Source: Acidobacteriota bacterium (lineage in GTDB: Bacteria > Acidobacteriota > Vicinamibacteria > Vicinamibacterales > UBA8438). From it: DNA of 64,000 nt. The DNA is taken from assembly GCA_009861545.1 (NCBI GenBank), contig VXME01000040.1, positions 162,140 through 226,139 of the forward strand. The letters run 5' to 3'. Both the position numbers and the translations under genes were made by a program. Of this stretch, positions 1-8,722 are shown in pieces (position 1 is the first letter of the stretch; each line of letters begins with the position of its first letter). The notes below the pieces were generated by a model that saw only the letters and a list, made by a program, of their open reading frames with translations, ran no database searches and was not told where the DNA came from.

Positions 1-224
1 ACCAGACTTCAAGCTCTTTTCGCTTTTTTCCGGGGGGTTTGTTTTTTTTTTACCCGCCGGCGCGCTCCGCGGGCGTTTGCCTGCGGGCCCGCCCCCCCCG
101 CGCCCGCGGCACTCCTCGAGTCGCTACGGAACATCCGCCCCGGCGGCCAGTGAAGCGAGCGGGACGCACACGCAAGAGTGCGGACGGCCCCCCGCCTGAC
201 CTCAGTGTCCGGTCTCGCCGCGAG
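1..224. other. No gene seen; T-tract-rich leader of the window
   Basis: I see no convincing coding sequence here. The first 60 bases contain several T runs, unusual in this GC-rich context, and the region lies just downstream of the Pal stop codon. It could carry the transcription end of the pal operon, but I do not see a clear GC stem before the T runs in the pal direction. Confidence 0.4.
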
Positions 225-725
225 CTACTTGACGATGACGACGAAGTGCCCACGCCGGTTGCGCGACCAGCAACCCTCGTGTTCCTCCATGCAGAAGGGC
301 GACTCCTCGCCACGGCTCACCGCCGTGATCCGACTCGCGTCGATTCCCAGTGAAACCAGGTAGTCGCGAACCGAGGCCGCCCGCGAATCGCCGAGCGCGA
401 GGTTGTACTCGTTGGTGCCCCGCTCGTCGCAGTGCCCCTCGACGCGCACGCGGGTCGAAGGCCAGCGCCGCATCCACTCGGCGTTCTGCTGCAGAGTGGT
501 CTGCCCGGCGGGCAGAATCTCCGACTCGTCGTAGTTGAAGAACACGGGCAGCAAAGGCGCCGTGGCGTTCAACTCGTCCAGCGTCATCCGCATGAAGAGC
601 TCCTCCTCCGTGGGCGGAGGCGGCGGAGGAGGCTCCGGCGGCGGATTGCCGCCGCAGGCCGCAACCCCGAACGCCATGACCACGGTCACGACAACAGCCA
701 GAACATATCGCCACGCTGATTTCAT
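225..725 (-). CDS. pal: Peptidoglycan-associated lipoprotein Pal (OmpA-like)
   Basis: A 166-residue outer-membrane lipoprotein. An N-terminal hydrophobic segment ends in a lipobox VAAC with the lipidated Cys near residue 24, followed by a Pro-rich linker. The C-terminal half is an OmpA/Pal peptidoglycan-binding domain: it shows 'FFNYDESEI', the 'VEGHCDERGT' stretch and the 'NLALGDSRA' helix typical of Pal. In the family, Pal tethers the outer membrane to peptidoglycan and partners with TolB. The ATG at 725 is chosen because it gives a standard signal peptide; upstream in-frame sequence has no family character. No tol genes are visible, but the operon may continue beyond the window start only if genes lie upstream on this strand, and none do here. 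Confidence 0.93.
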   Translation of the reverse strand: MKSAWRYVLAVVVTVVMAFGVAACGGNPPPEPPPPPPPTEEELFMRMTLDELNATAPLLPVFFNYDESEILPAGQTTLQQNAEWMRRWPSTRVRVEGHCDERGTNEYNLALGDSRAASVRDYLVSLGIDASRITAVSRGEESPFCMEEHEGCWSRNRRGHFVVIVK

Positions 726-813
726 AATGCGGATCTCCACATTCTGCCGGTTCTCAGCCCGGGCGGATCGTCGGGACAACCTCCTCGAACCCATCCATTG
801 CTAGTGGCCGAGC

Positions 814-1039
814 TTACATAGCCGGCCAAACCGTGTCAATGGAAAGGCTTAGCCTGCTCATCATCGTCCTGCGGCCGTTCATCGGCCGCGCCGCCCCCGC
901 CGCACGCTCAAGCGGGACCGGAACGACCGCCTTGACGACGAGATTGGACCCGCATTCCAGGCAACCGATCTCGTCGTCCCGGTCGAACGTCGAACTCGTC
1001 GACGTCGACATCCGCATCGCATGCGGGGCAGCAGGACAT
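814..1039 (-). pseudogene. LysW-like zinc-ribbon carrier protein, frameshifted
   Basis: Read from the ATG at 1039, the first 18 residues (MSCCPACDADVDVDEFDV) look like the start of a small LysW-type acidic zinc-binding carrier. The frame then goes wrong, while another frame continues 'DRDDEIGCLECGSNLVVKA', which supplies the second CxxC knuckle. Together they rebuild a normal protein. The change is consistent with one extra T in the run reading GTTCGAC on the minus strand, near position 985. The family carries lysine/arginine biosynthetic intermediates on its C-terminal Glu; the reconstructed protein here does not end in that typical tail. It could be a true pseudogene, a sequencing error, or programmed; nothing suggests a slippery site. 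Confidence 0.6.
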
Positions 1040-1145
1040 GAATGATATCGGGGCCGCATTATAGCGAGAAGCGGTTGAGCGCCGCAACGCGGCGATGCCG
1101 GCGCACACACTGTCCGCGGGCCGGCAGCGACCGATAGATCCACCA

Positions 1146-1862
1146 ATGGCTGCATCCGCCACGGCATCCAAGACCGTAGTGGTCGCCGACGAGACCCCCG
1201 ACGTCCGGAACCGGTTCGCGGCGGCGCTCGCGGACGCGGGGCATACGGCGATCGGGGTCGGAACCGCGCCGGAGCTACTCGCGTGCCTGCAGGCCCGGTC
1301 GGACGCCGTCGATCTGGTGGTGCTGAACCTGCGGCTCGTGCCGCCCCCGCCGGTGGACCTGATTCGCGCGGTCCGCGAGTGCGGCGCCTGCCGGTTTCCC
1401 ATCCTGATCTTCAGCGGCTCCATCACGAACGCGCAGGAAATCCGGCAACTCGCGGGACTGGGCGTGGCCGGCTACGTCAACGAGCACAGCGGCCCCGGCC
1501 ACATCGTGCCGTCTCTGGCGCCCCACCTGTTCCCGGACAGCTTCAACCGGCGGCTCGGCCGCCGTGTCGCGCTCGGCATTCCCGTCGCCTGCCGGTTCGA
1601 CGGCACCGTCACCGCGGCCCGCACCCTGGACCTCGGCAAGGGGGGGCTCGGCGTGTGGACCACGAATCCGCTTCCCTCCGGCTCGCCGGTCCACGTGCGG
1701 TTCCGGTTGCCGGCCACGGAACGCGCCGTCGAAGCGCACGCGCGCGTGGTCTGGAGCGACCGGCGCCGCGGCATGGGGCTGCGCTTCGAGCAGGTTCGGT
1801 CCGCGGATCAGGCGGCGATCGACGAGTTCGTGGACCGCCACGCCGTGGGCAACGAGCCGTGA
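1146..1862 (+). CDS. Receiver-like plus PilZ domain protein
   Basis: About 238 residues. The N-terminal ~115 residues resemble a response-regulator receiver ('VVVADETPDVRNRF', then 'DLVVLNLRLV'), but the usual phospho-acceptor Asp of the 'LLDLRLP' strand is Asn, so phosphorylation is unlikely. The C-terminal ~100 residues are a PilZ domain with 'RLGRR' providing RxxxR and 'DLGKGGLG' in place of the usual D/NxSxxG, so c-di-GMP binding is possible but not guaranteed. It is a cytoplasmic regulator with no visible output domain. The start is uncertain: ATG 1146 is at the receiver domain, while ATG 1095 would add 17 residues; neither has a good ribosome site. Confidence 0.8.
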   Translation: MAASATASKTVVVADETPDVRNRFAAALADAGHTAIGVGTAPELLACLQARSDAVDLVVLNLRLVPPPPVDLIRAVRECGACRFPILIFSGSITNAQEIRQLAGLGVAGYVNEHSGPGHIVPSLAPHLFPDSFNRRLGRRVALGIPVACRFDGTVTAARTLDLGKGGLGVWTTNPLPSGSPVHVRFRLPATERAVEAHARVVWSDRRRGMGLRFEQVRSADQAAIDEFVDRHAVGNEP

Positions 1863-1884
1863 CCGCGCCGGGTGCGCCGGGCGG

Positions 1885-1913
1885 TTGACACCCATTCCGC
1901 CTGCTGATTACCA
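1885..1913 (+). promoter_or_regulatory. Candidate sigma-70 promoter for the ABC/Gld-like operon
   Basis: A perfect TTGACA at 1885-1890 is followed after 17 bases by TTACCA at 1908-1913, a weak -10. It lies about 100 bases upstream of the ABC ATPase start. The -35 match and spacing are seen; use as a promoter is inferred. Confidence 0.3.
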
Positions 1914-2011
1914 TCTCCGTCTGGAGACTGGTCGAGATCCGTCCGGCCGCGTTCCGGCCACCAGAAGCGCCAGGAGCTCCTCCCGGCGAGTCCGATTTCA
2001 GGAGTTGCGTA

Positions 2012-3022
2012 GTGATTGAAGTGCAGCATGTCACGAAGCGCTACGGTCCGGTGGCTGCTGTCGACGACGTGAGCTTCCGGGTCGAAGCGGGGCAGATCCT
2101 CGGCTTCCTCGGCCCCAACGGCGCGGGGAAGACCACGACGATGCGCGTGCTGACCGGCTATCTGCCGCCGACCGAGGGCACCGCGACGATCGCCGGGTTC
2201 GACGTGCTCGAGGAGCCCATCGAGGTCAAGCGGCGTACCGGCTATCTGCCCGAGTCGCCGCCGCTCTACCCCGACATGACGGTGCGGGAGTACCTGACCT
2301 TCATCGCCCGGATCAACCGTCTGCCCGCAGCGGAACGCCCCTCGCGCATCGACCGGGTGATGGAGCGCACGAGCGTGGGCGACGTGGCCGACCGCCACTG
2401 CAGCAAGCTGTCGAAGGGCTACCGGCAGCGCGTGGGTCTGGCCCAGGCCATCCTGCACAACCCGGACGTGCTGATCCTGGACGAGCCGACAGCGGGTCTG
2501 GACCCGAAGCAGATCATCGAGACCCGCGAGCTGATCAAGGAGCTCGCCGGCGACCACACCATCATTCTGAGCACGCACATCCTGCCCGAGGTGGCGCAGA
2601 CGTGCGAGCGGGTGGTGATCATCAACAAGGGCCGCGTGGTCGCCGAGGACTCGCCGGACAACCTCACCGGGAGGCTGCACGGGGCGGTCACCATCCAGCT
2701 TCAGGTCGACACCCTCGGCGCGGATCCGACCGATACGCTGCAGGCCGTGCCGGGAGTTGCTTCCGTGAACGTGGGCGAACCCGGAAGCGACGGCCGGACC
2801 GTCGAGGTGCAGAGCGCCCAGGACGTGGACGTTCGCCGGGACATCGCCAACGCGGTCGTCTCGAGCGGATGGGGCCTGCTGGAGATGCGCCGGGCGCGCC
2901 TCAGCCTCGAAGAGATATTCCTGCAGTTGACGACCGCGGAAGACGAAGCCGGCGAGGAAGCAGGCACGCCGGACGAACAGGCCGACGAGCCCGGCCCGGC
3001 CACGGAGAGCGCCGATGAGTAA
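2012..3022 (+). CDS. ABC transporter ATP-binding protein (GldA/CcmA-like)
   Basis: A 336-residue ABC ATPase that energises the adjacent membrane permease. It has Walker A 'GPNGAGKTTT', the signature 'LSKGYRQRVG', Walker B 'VLILDEPTAGLDP' and the 'STHILPE' switch-His loop. An extra C-terminal ~100 residues and an acidic tail follow the nucleotide-binding domain. The start is GTG 2012 with an AGGAG eight bases upstream. The stop overlaps the permease start by 8 bases. This order (ATPase, single permease, GldG-like protein, DUF4340 protein) is the Gld-like arrangement. In Bacteroidetes GldAFG is linked to gliding; here the substrate is unknown and gliding should not be assumed. Confidence 0.88.
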   Translation: MIEVQHVTKRYGPVAAVDDVSFRVEAGQILGFLGPNGAGKTTTMRVLTGYLPPTEGTATIAGFDVLEEPIEVKRRTGYLPESPPLYPDMTVREYLTFIARINRLPAAERPSRIDRVMERTSVGDVADRHCSKLSKGYRQRVGLAQAILHNPDVLILDEPTAGLDPKQIIETRELIKELAGDHTIILSTHILPEVAQTCERVVIINKGRVVAEDSPDNLTGRLHGAVTIQLQVDTLGADPTDTLQAVPGVASVNVGEPGSDGRTVEVQSAQDVDVRRDIANAVVSSGWGLLEMRRARLSLEEIFLQLTTAEDEAGEEAGTPDEQADEPGPATESADE

Positions 3023-3785
3023 CATCCTCGCCATCGCCCACCGGGAGCTGCGCTCCTACTTCGTCTCGCCGATCGCCTATGTCGTGGTCGGCCTGTTCGC
3101 CCTGCTCTACGGCTACTTCTACGTCGCCAGCCTCGCCTTCATGGTGCAGTTCAGCTCGCAGGCCGGGATGTTCGGCGGCGGGCCGCAGACCGTCAACGTC
3201 AACGAGTTCATGATCCGGCCGCTCCTCTCGAACACCGCGATCATCCTGCTCTTCATCCTGCCGTTCCTGACCGCGCGCGCCTACGCCGAGGAGAAGCGCT
3301 CCGGCACCATCGAGCTGCTGCTGACGTCGCCGCTGAGCGACGTCGAGATCATCCTCGGCAAGTTCTTCGGGGCGTTCGCCCTGTTCCTTCTGATGCTGTC
3401 GGTCACCGCCGTGCACATGGGCATCCTGTTCTGGTACGGCGAGCCGGAGCTCGGCTCGATCCTGAGCGGCTACCTCGGGCTGGCGCTGATGGGCGGCTCG
3501 TTCATCGCCCTCGGACTGCTGGTGTCGAGCACGACGCGCAACCAGGTGGTGGCGGGCGTCGGCACGTTCTCGCTGCTGCTGCTGTTCTGGGTCCTGAGCT
3601 GGATGTCCGACTCCGCGGGACCGACGGCCGGCGCCATCCTTTCGTATCTGTCCATCCTGGAGCACTTCGACGACTTCTCGAAGGGAGTCATCGACACCGG
3701 GCACGTGACCTATTACCTCAGCTTCATCGTCTTCGGCCTGTTCCTGACGGCGAAGTCGGTCGACAGCGAAAGGTGGCGGGGATGA
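3015..3785 (+). CDS. ABC transporter permease (ABC-2 / GldF-like)
   Basis: A 256-residue integral membrane protein with about six hydrophobic segments, and a conserved cytoplasmic stretch 'RAYAEEKRSGTIELLLTSPLS' region (residues ~93-112) typical of ABC-2 permeases related to GldF and NosY. It would form the channel driven by the ATPase encoded immediately before it. Its start overlaps that gene by 8 bases and its stop overlaps the next start (ATGA), so translation is probably coupled. Substrate unknown. Confidence 0.87.
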   Translation: MSNILAIAHRELRSYFVSPIAYVVVGLFALLYGYFYVASLAFMVQFSSQAGMFGGGPQTVNVNEFMIRPLLSNTAIILLFILPFLTARAYAEEKRSGTIELLLTSPLSDVEIILGKFFGAFALFLLMLSVTAVHMGILFWYGEPELGSILSGYLGLALMGGSFIALGLLVSSTTRNQVVAGVGTFSLLLLFWVLSWMSDSAGPTAGAILSYLSILEHFDDFSKGVIDTGHVTYYLSFIVFGLFLTAKSVDSERWRG

Positions 3786-5419
3786 GCGCGATGGCGAACA
3801 GGATCCTGCAGGGACTCGGATGGACCGGCGTCGCGGTCGTGTTAGCGGCGCTGGTGGTCCGCTTCACGCTCCCGGATCGACAGGAGCTCTGGTGGTGGCT
3901 CGCGGTGGCGGGTCTGGTGATGGTCGCGGTGCATACGCTGAGCCAGTGGCGCGACATCCTCGCCTTCTTCAGCCGGCGGCAGGCGCGCGAGGGGGTGATG
4001 GCGACGTCCGGGGTGGCGCTGGCCCTCGGTATCCTCGTCGCCGCCAACTACATCCTCTCGCGGCAGAACGTCCGCTGGGATCTGACCGCGGCGCAGCAGT
4101 ACTCGCTGTCCGATCAGACGCGGCGGGTCCTGGAGGAGCTCGACGCGCCGATCTCCGTGCTCGTCTTCGCGCGGGAGGCGGAGTTCCCGGGGTTCCGCGA
4201 CCGGCTCGACGAGTACGCCTACGTCTCCTCGCAGGTGAACGTGGAGTACATCGACGTCGACCGGAGCCCGGTACGCGCACGCCAGTACGAGGTGCAGGCC
4301 TACGGCACCATCGTCTTCGATTACGAGGGCCGCATCGAGCGCACGACGTCCAACAGCGAGCAGGAGCTGACCAACGCGCTGATCAAGGCGGTGGAGGGCG
4401 AGGAGCGCACCGTCTATTTCGTGCAGGGCCACGGCGAGCGCGACCCCGAGGGCGACGATCGCGACGGCTACCGCGCGGTGCGCGACGCACTCGGACGCGA
4501 CAACTTCCGGGTCGAGTCCGTGGTCCTGGCGCAGACCGGCGAGGTGCCGGCCGACGCCACGGTGATGGTGGTCGCGGGCCCGTCGACGGACCTGCTGCCG
4601 GCCGAGGCCGACCTGCTGCGCGACTACCTGGAGGGCGGCGGCAAGCTGCTGCTCATGCTGGACCCCCCCGACACGGAAGACGATCCGCCGCAGCCCAACC
4701 TGACCGCGCTGGCCGGCGAGTGGGGCATCGAGCTCGGGACGGACGTCGTGGTCGACGCCAGCGGCGTCGGCCAGTTGCTCGGGACGGACGCCTCCGTGCC
4801 GGTCGCGGCGACCTACCCCCCGCACGCCATCACCGACGGCTTCAACCTGTTGACGGCCTTTCCGCTCGCCCGCTCCGTCCGGCCGGCGACCGGCGGCGTG
4901 TCGGGCCGGACCGGCGTGGTCGTCGTCGAGACCGGCGCCCGGAGCTGGGCGGAGGCCGACCTGAGCCAGCTCGCGACCGGCGAGGTCACCCTGGACGAGG
5001 ACGCGGGCGACGTGCCCGGTCCGGTGCCCATCGCCACGGTCGTATCGCAGACCATCGAAGAGCCCGAACCCGCGCCAGACGACGAGGACGCAGACGGGGC
5101 CGCCGACAGCAACGCCGGCGATACGGACGCGGACGACGACGAGCCCCCGCTGGAAGCGCGCCTCGCCGTCTTCGGCGACTCGGACTTCGCCTCGAACAGC
5201 GCGGTAGGGATTCAGGGCAACCGCGATCTGGCTCTCAATACCATCAACTGGCTGGCCCAGCAGGAGAACCTCATCGCCATCCGGCCGCGCGAGCCCGAGG
5301 ATCGCCGGATCACGCTGACGGCCGACCAGCAGGCGCGCGTCTACTGGCTGTCTCTGCTGCTTCTGCCGGGGTTCATCGCCGGCGCCGGAATCTACACCTG
5401 GTGGGGCCGGCGGGGGTAA
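3782..5419 (+). CDS. GldG-like ABC-associated membrane protein
   Basis: About 545 residues. Two transmembrane segments occur in the first ~90 residues and one near the C-terminus ('LSLLLLPGFIAGAGI'), flanking a large extracytoplasmic domain of the GldG / ABC_transp_aux family ('YSLSDQTRRVLEELDAPI', 'VYFVQGHGERDP'). An Asp/Glu-rich low-complexity loop at roughly residues 420-455 precedes 'VFGDSDFASN'. The family works with an ABC ATPase and permease, probably presenting a sensor or adaptor domain in the periplasm. ATG 3782 overlaps the permease stop; a GTG three codons upstream is also possible. Confidence 0.85.
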   Translation: MSAMANRILQGLGWTGVAVVLAALVVRFTLPDRQELWWWLAVAGLVMVAVHTLSQWRDILAFFSRRQAREGVMATSGVALALGILVAANYILSRQNVRWDLTAAQQYSLSDQTRRVLEELDAPISVLVFAREAEFPGFRDRLDEYAYVSSQVNVEYIDVDRSPVRARQYEVQAYGTIVFDYEGRIERTTSNSEQELTNALIKAVEGEERTVYFVQGHGERDPEGDDRDGYRAVRDALGRDNFRVESVVLAQTGEVPADATVMVVAGPSTDLLPAEADLLRDYLEGGGKLLLMLDPPDTEDDPPQPNLTALAGEWGIELGTDVVVDASGVGQLLGTDASVPVAATYPPHAITDGFNLLTAFPLARSVRPATGGVSGRTGVVVVETGARSWAEADLSQLATGEVTLDEDAGDVPGPVPIATVVSQTIEEPEPAPDDEDADGAADSNAGDTDADDDEPPLEARLAVFGDSDFASNSAVGIQGNRDLALNTINWLAQQENLIAIRPREPEDRRITLTADQQARVYWLSLLLLPGFIAGAGIYTWWGRRG

Positions 5420-5424
5420 CGGCC

Positions 5425-6807
5425 ATGAGACGCTTGCGCTCGACGCTCGTGCTGCTGGCGCTCTTCCTCGCGATCGGCGGCTACGCCTGGTTCGTCGAAC
5501 GCGAACGGCCGCCCGCGTCGGAGGCGGACGCCAACGAACAGGCGTTCGAAGTGGCGGCCGGCCGGATCACCGACCTCACGGTGCACGCGGCGAACGGCGA
5601 CGTCACGGTGCTGACCCGCACGGAGAACGAGATCGACTGGGAGGTCACCGCACCCGTCGAAACGGAAGCGGACGACAACGCGGCGACCGCCATCGCAACC
5701 ACCCTGGCCGCGCTCGAGATCCGGCGGGTGGTCGAGGACGCGGCCGCGGACCTGGCGCCGTTCGGACTGGCCGAGCCGCCCGTGCGCGTCACCTTCGCGA
5801 CCCCCGACGGCGACCCGACCACGCTGTCCGTCGGAGACGAATCGCCGACCGGCGGAGAGCACTACGCGGCCGTCGGCAGCCGGGTCATGCTCGTCGCCGG
5901 CTTCGTCGAGTCGACGCTCAACCGCACGACGTTGGAGTTGCGCGACCGATCCATCCTGGAGTTCACCGGTCCCGACGTGACGAGTCTCGCCGTCGAGCAG
6001 GGCGACGACACGCTGCGCTTCGCGAAGGCGGACGGCGACTGGCGCGTCGTGGAACCTCTCGACGCACGGGCGGACTTCGGGCTGGTCGAAGCGATGGTCG
6101 GCCGGCTCGGCTCGGGCGAGATGGTCGCCATCGAGTCGGAGTCGGCGGCCGAAGGCGCGCTCGAGCCCTTCGGGCTCACCGCACCCCGACTCACCGCGAC
6201 GGTCGAGGTGGGCGGCGAGAGCCACACCCTGCTGGTCGGCGACGAGAACCCGGAAACGACCGTCTACGCCCGTGACGCGGCGCGCGAGCTGGTCTTCACC
6301 ATCGACGCCGCTCTGGTCGACGACCTGGCGCGCGGCGCGGACACCTATCGCCAGAAGGACCTGTTCGACTTCCGCCCGTTCAACGCGAACACGCTCACCG
6401 TGGTGCGCGGCGGGCGGACGATTCGGTTCGAGAAGGGGCCGGCCGCCGAGGACGAGACCGCGGAAGGCGAGGCGGGCGCCGCCGAGGAAGTATGGCGTCG
6501 GATCGAGCCGGAGCCGGCAGACGTCGAGCGTCCGGAGATGGACACCCTGCTGCGGGCGCTGTCGGATCTGCGCGCGGATTCCTTCGTGGAGAGCCGACAG
6601 GGAACCGGGCTCGACGCGCCGCTGGCCACGATCGCCGCGACGTTCGGCGACGACGGTGAGGAAGAGCGCGTGCTCATCGGCCGGTCCGGAGACGCGACCT
6701 ACGGCGCGCACGGTGACGAGCCCGGCGCCGCCGTCGTCGACACCGCCGCCGTCGACGGCGCCCTCGAAGCGCTGGACGCGCTCGACCCCGGCGCCTCGAC
6801 GGACTGA
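5425..6807 (+). CDS. DUF4340 membrane-anchored protein
   Basis: A 460-residue protein with one N-terminal membrane anchor (residues ~5-22) and a long extracytoplasmic part made of repeated DUF4340-type beta modules, each including 'PFGLAEPPVRVTF'/'PFGLTAPRLTATV' and a 'VGDE' turn. This family regularly follows GldG-like genes, and here it begins 5 bases after that stop, completing the four-gene operon. Function is unknown; a periplasmic accessory role is inferred from the context. An acidic Ala/Glu-rich insert lies near residues 345-360. Confidence 0.82.
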   Translation: MRRLRSTLVLLALFLAIGGYAWFVERERPPASEADANEQAFEVAAGRITDLTVHAANGDVTVLTRTENEIDWEVTAPVETEADDNAATAIATTLAALEIRRVVEDAAADLAPFGLAEPPVRVTFATPDGDPTTLSVGDESPTGGEHYAAVGSRVMLVAGFVESTLNRTTLELRDRSILEFTGPDVTSLAVEQGDDTLRFAKADGDWRVVEPLDARADFGLVEAMVGRLGSGEMVAIESESAAEGALEPFGLTAPRLTATVEVGGESHTLLVGDENPETTVYARDAARELVFTIDAALVDDLARGADTYRQKDLFDFRPFNANTLTVVRGGRTIRFEKGPAAEDETAEGEAGAAEEVWRRIEPEPADVERPEMDTLLRALSDLRADSFVESRQGTGLDAPLATIAATFGDDGEEERVLIGRSGDATYGAHGDEPGAAVVDTAAVDGALEALDALDPGASTD

Positions 6808-6810
6808 CCC

Positions 6811-6915
6811 CCCTTCGCTGCGCACCGGGCGGCAATCGGAAACGGACTGCCCCTTCGCTGCGCACGGGCGGCAATCGGAGGTCGCAGCGCGACCCTGTGG
6901 TCGCGTTCGGCGACG
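6811..6915. repeat. Intergenic repeat with hairpin, related copy at 57336-57386
   Basis: Two imperfect direct copies of a ~30-base unit (CCTTCGCTGCGCAC..GGGCGGCAATCGGA) occupy about 6811-6840 and 6851-6880. They are followed by a hairpin GCGACC-CTGT-GGTCGC at 6889-6904, extendable by one pair. The 50 bases at 6866-6915 match 57336-57386 at most positions, and the stem is preserved although the loop differs. This suggests a dispersed, structured intergenic repeat. Confidence 0.6.
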
Positions 6916-7004
6916 ATCGTCGGCCGGGATCCCGCCAAGGAACCCGTCGGACCTCGGTGTACCCGCAGCTTCGGCCGATAGATCAGTGCGAGGCTTCCGT
7001 CGAC

Positions 7005-8690
7005 ATGAGAACACTCCGGATCGCACCGATTCTGCTGGCCGTGCTGGTGACCGGCTGCGTGGCGCGCGCCGGCGCACCGGTCTCCCTTCCGGGCGCCACC
7101 TCCCCTGCCGACGTCGAGGACCGCTCGGCGGAGGCTGGGCCGGCGATCACCGCAGCGGCACGCCCGGCCGATTCCTCCGCCGCGGGGGACGCCGACCGGC
7201 GAGTGCCGGCTCCTCCCTCGGCTGCGAATCGTTCGCACGCACCCGAGGAGCCGGCTCCGGCCCATGGCGTGCACCGTCGGGGTGATCCCCGCCTCACCCG
7301 GCATCTCGATCGGCTGCTCGACGCGAGCGGGGTCGGACCGGCGATCTGGGGCATGGATGTCCGGGCGCTCGACAGGAACGAGCGCCTCTATGCCCGCGGT
7401 CCCGACGTGCTGCTGACGCCCGCCTCGACGATGAAGCTCGTGACCCTCGCGGCCACCGCGGAGCGGCTCGGCTGGGACGACCGCTTCGAGACCACGCTGC
7501 TCACCGCCGCCCCGATCCGCGATGGAACGCTGCAGGGCGACCTCGTGGTGCGCGGCGCCGGCGATCCGACGATCAACGCCTCGCGCACGCAGAACGTCTT
7601 CGCCGGCTGGGCCGACGAGTTGCGGAGCCTCGGCGTGCGCCGCATCGCAGGGCGCATCATCGGCGACGACGACGTCCTCGACGACGGCGCCCTCGAGACC
7701 CCCGGCTTCGGGAGCGGGTGGGCCTGGGACGACTTCGCGCGCGGGTTCGCGGCCCCGGCGGGAGCGCTGCAGCACCGCGGGAACGTGGTCGACGTGGTCG
7801 TCGAACCGGGCAGCGCCGCGGGCCGACCCGCGCGCGCACGTTTCCGACACCCTGGATCCGACCTGATCCTGCGCAATGAGGTCATCACCGTGCGCGCCGA
7901 TCGGACGGCGGGCATCCGACTGCGGCGTTTGCCCGGGCGACCCTCGCTGGTGGTCGCCGGCCAGATCCCGGAGGGTTCCTCCCCGATCGTGCGAACCGCC
8001 GCGGTCGGCAACCCGACCCTCTTCTTCGTGCAGGCGTTCAAGAACACCCTGGAGCAGCACGGCATCGCCGTGGACGGCGAGGCGGTAGACGTCGACTCGC
8101 TCGCGGCGCGGGAGAGAGCGCCCGCCCTGCCGGGCCTGCGCGCACTCGTCCGTCACCGGTCGGAACCGCTCTCCGCGATCGGCGCCGACATGCTGAAGCA
8201 GAGCCGGAACCTCTACGCCGAGTCGCTGGTCCGCCACCTCGGTGTCGCCTCGGGCTCGACCGCCCGGGCGGGACGCTCGGTGGTCGGCGCGGTACTGAAC
8301 GACTGGGGGATCGACGCGCGAGGCGCGGTGGTCGCGGACGGGTCGGGGCTGTCGCGCTACACCTACCTGACGGCGGGCACGCTGGTGGAGGTCCTGGCCA
8401 GGCTCTACCAGGACCCGGATCACCGCGCGCCCATCATGGCGGCGCTGCCCGTGGCCGGCCGGAACGGGACGCTGCGAGAGCGGCTGGTCGGAACCGCGGC
8501 CGAAGGGATCGCCCGCGCCAAGACCGGCTCGATGAGCCGCGTGCGCGCGTTGGCGGGATACGTCGAGAGCGCCAGCGGCGAGCCGTTGGCCTTCGCGATC
8601 CTGGCCAACAACTTCAGCGCACCGGCCGCCGATGTGACGCGCGTCATCGACGAGGCGGTGGCGGTGCTCGCGTCGTTCTCGCGCCGGTAG
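7005..8690 (+). CDS. dacB: D-alanyl-D-alanine carboxypeptidase/endopeptidase PBP4 (S13)
   Basis: A 561-residue penicillin-binding protein that trims or cleaves peptidoglycan peptides in the periplasm. The three active-site motifs are present: STMK near residue 141, the SxN motif in 'KQSRNLYAE', and KTG in 'AKTGSM'. The N-terminus ends in a lipobox (VTGC, Cys ~18), so it may be a lipoprotein, followed by a ~70-residue Ala/Pro-rich linker. ATG 7005 is chosen because it starts the signal peptide; the upstream in-frame stretch lies in a repeat region. It stands alone and converges with queC. Confidence 0.9.
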   Translation: MRTLRIAPILLAVLVTGCVARAGAPVSLPGATSPADVEDRSAEAGPAITAAARPADSSAAGDADRRVPAPPSAANRSHAPEEPAPAHGVHRRGDPRLTRHLDRLLDASGVGPAIWGMDVRALDRNERLYARGPDVLLTPASTMKLVTLAATAERLGWDDRFETTLLTAAPIRDGTLQGDLVVRGAGDPTINASRTQNVFAGWADELRSLGVRRIAGRIIGDDDVLDDGALETPGFGSGWAWDDFARGFAAPAGALQHRGNVVDVVVEPGSAAGRPARARFRHPGSDLILRNEVITVRADRTAGIRLRRLPGRPSLVVAGQIPEGSSPIVRTAAVGNPTLFFVQAFKNTLEQHGIAVDGEAVDVDSLAARERAPALPGLRALVRHRSEPLSAIGADMLKQSRNLYAESLVRHLGVASGSTARAGRSVVGAVLNDWGIDARGAVVADGSGLSRYTYLTAGTLVEVLARLYQDPDHRAPIMAALPVAGRNGTLRERLVGTAAEGIARAKTGSMSRVRALAGYVESASGEPLAFAILANNFSAPAADVTRVIDEAVAVLASFSRR

Positions 8691-8722
8691 TATCCCGGCG
8701 ACCCGGCTTACCTGGTCGCGGA

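Noticed and set aside
3820-5424. Upstream part of a continuous plus-strand frame that leads into the DUF4340 gene
   Set aside because: That stretch overlaps the GldG-like gene in another frame and is Arg/Gly-rich with no motif; the true start of the DUF4340 protein is ATG 5425.
2012-6807. Gliding-motility system by analogy to GldA/F/G
   Set aside because: Only the transporter-like genes are present; no other gld/spr genes are in the window, and this cluster is common in non-gliding bacteria.
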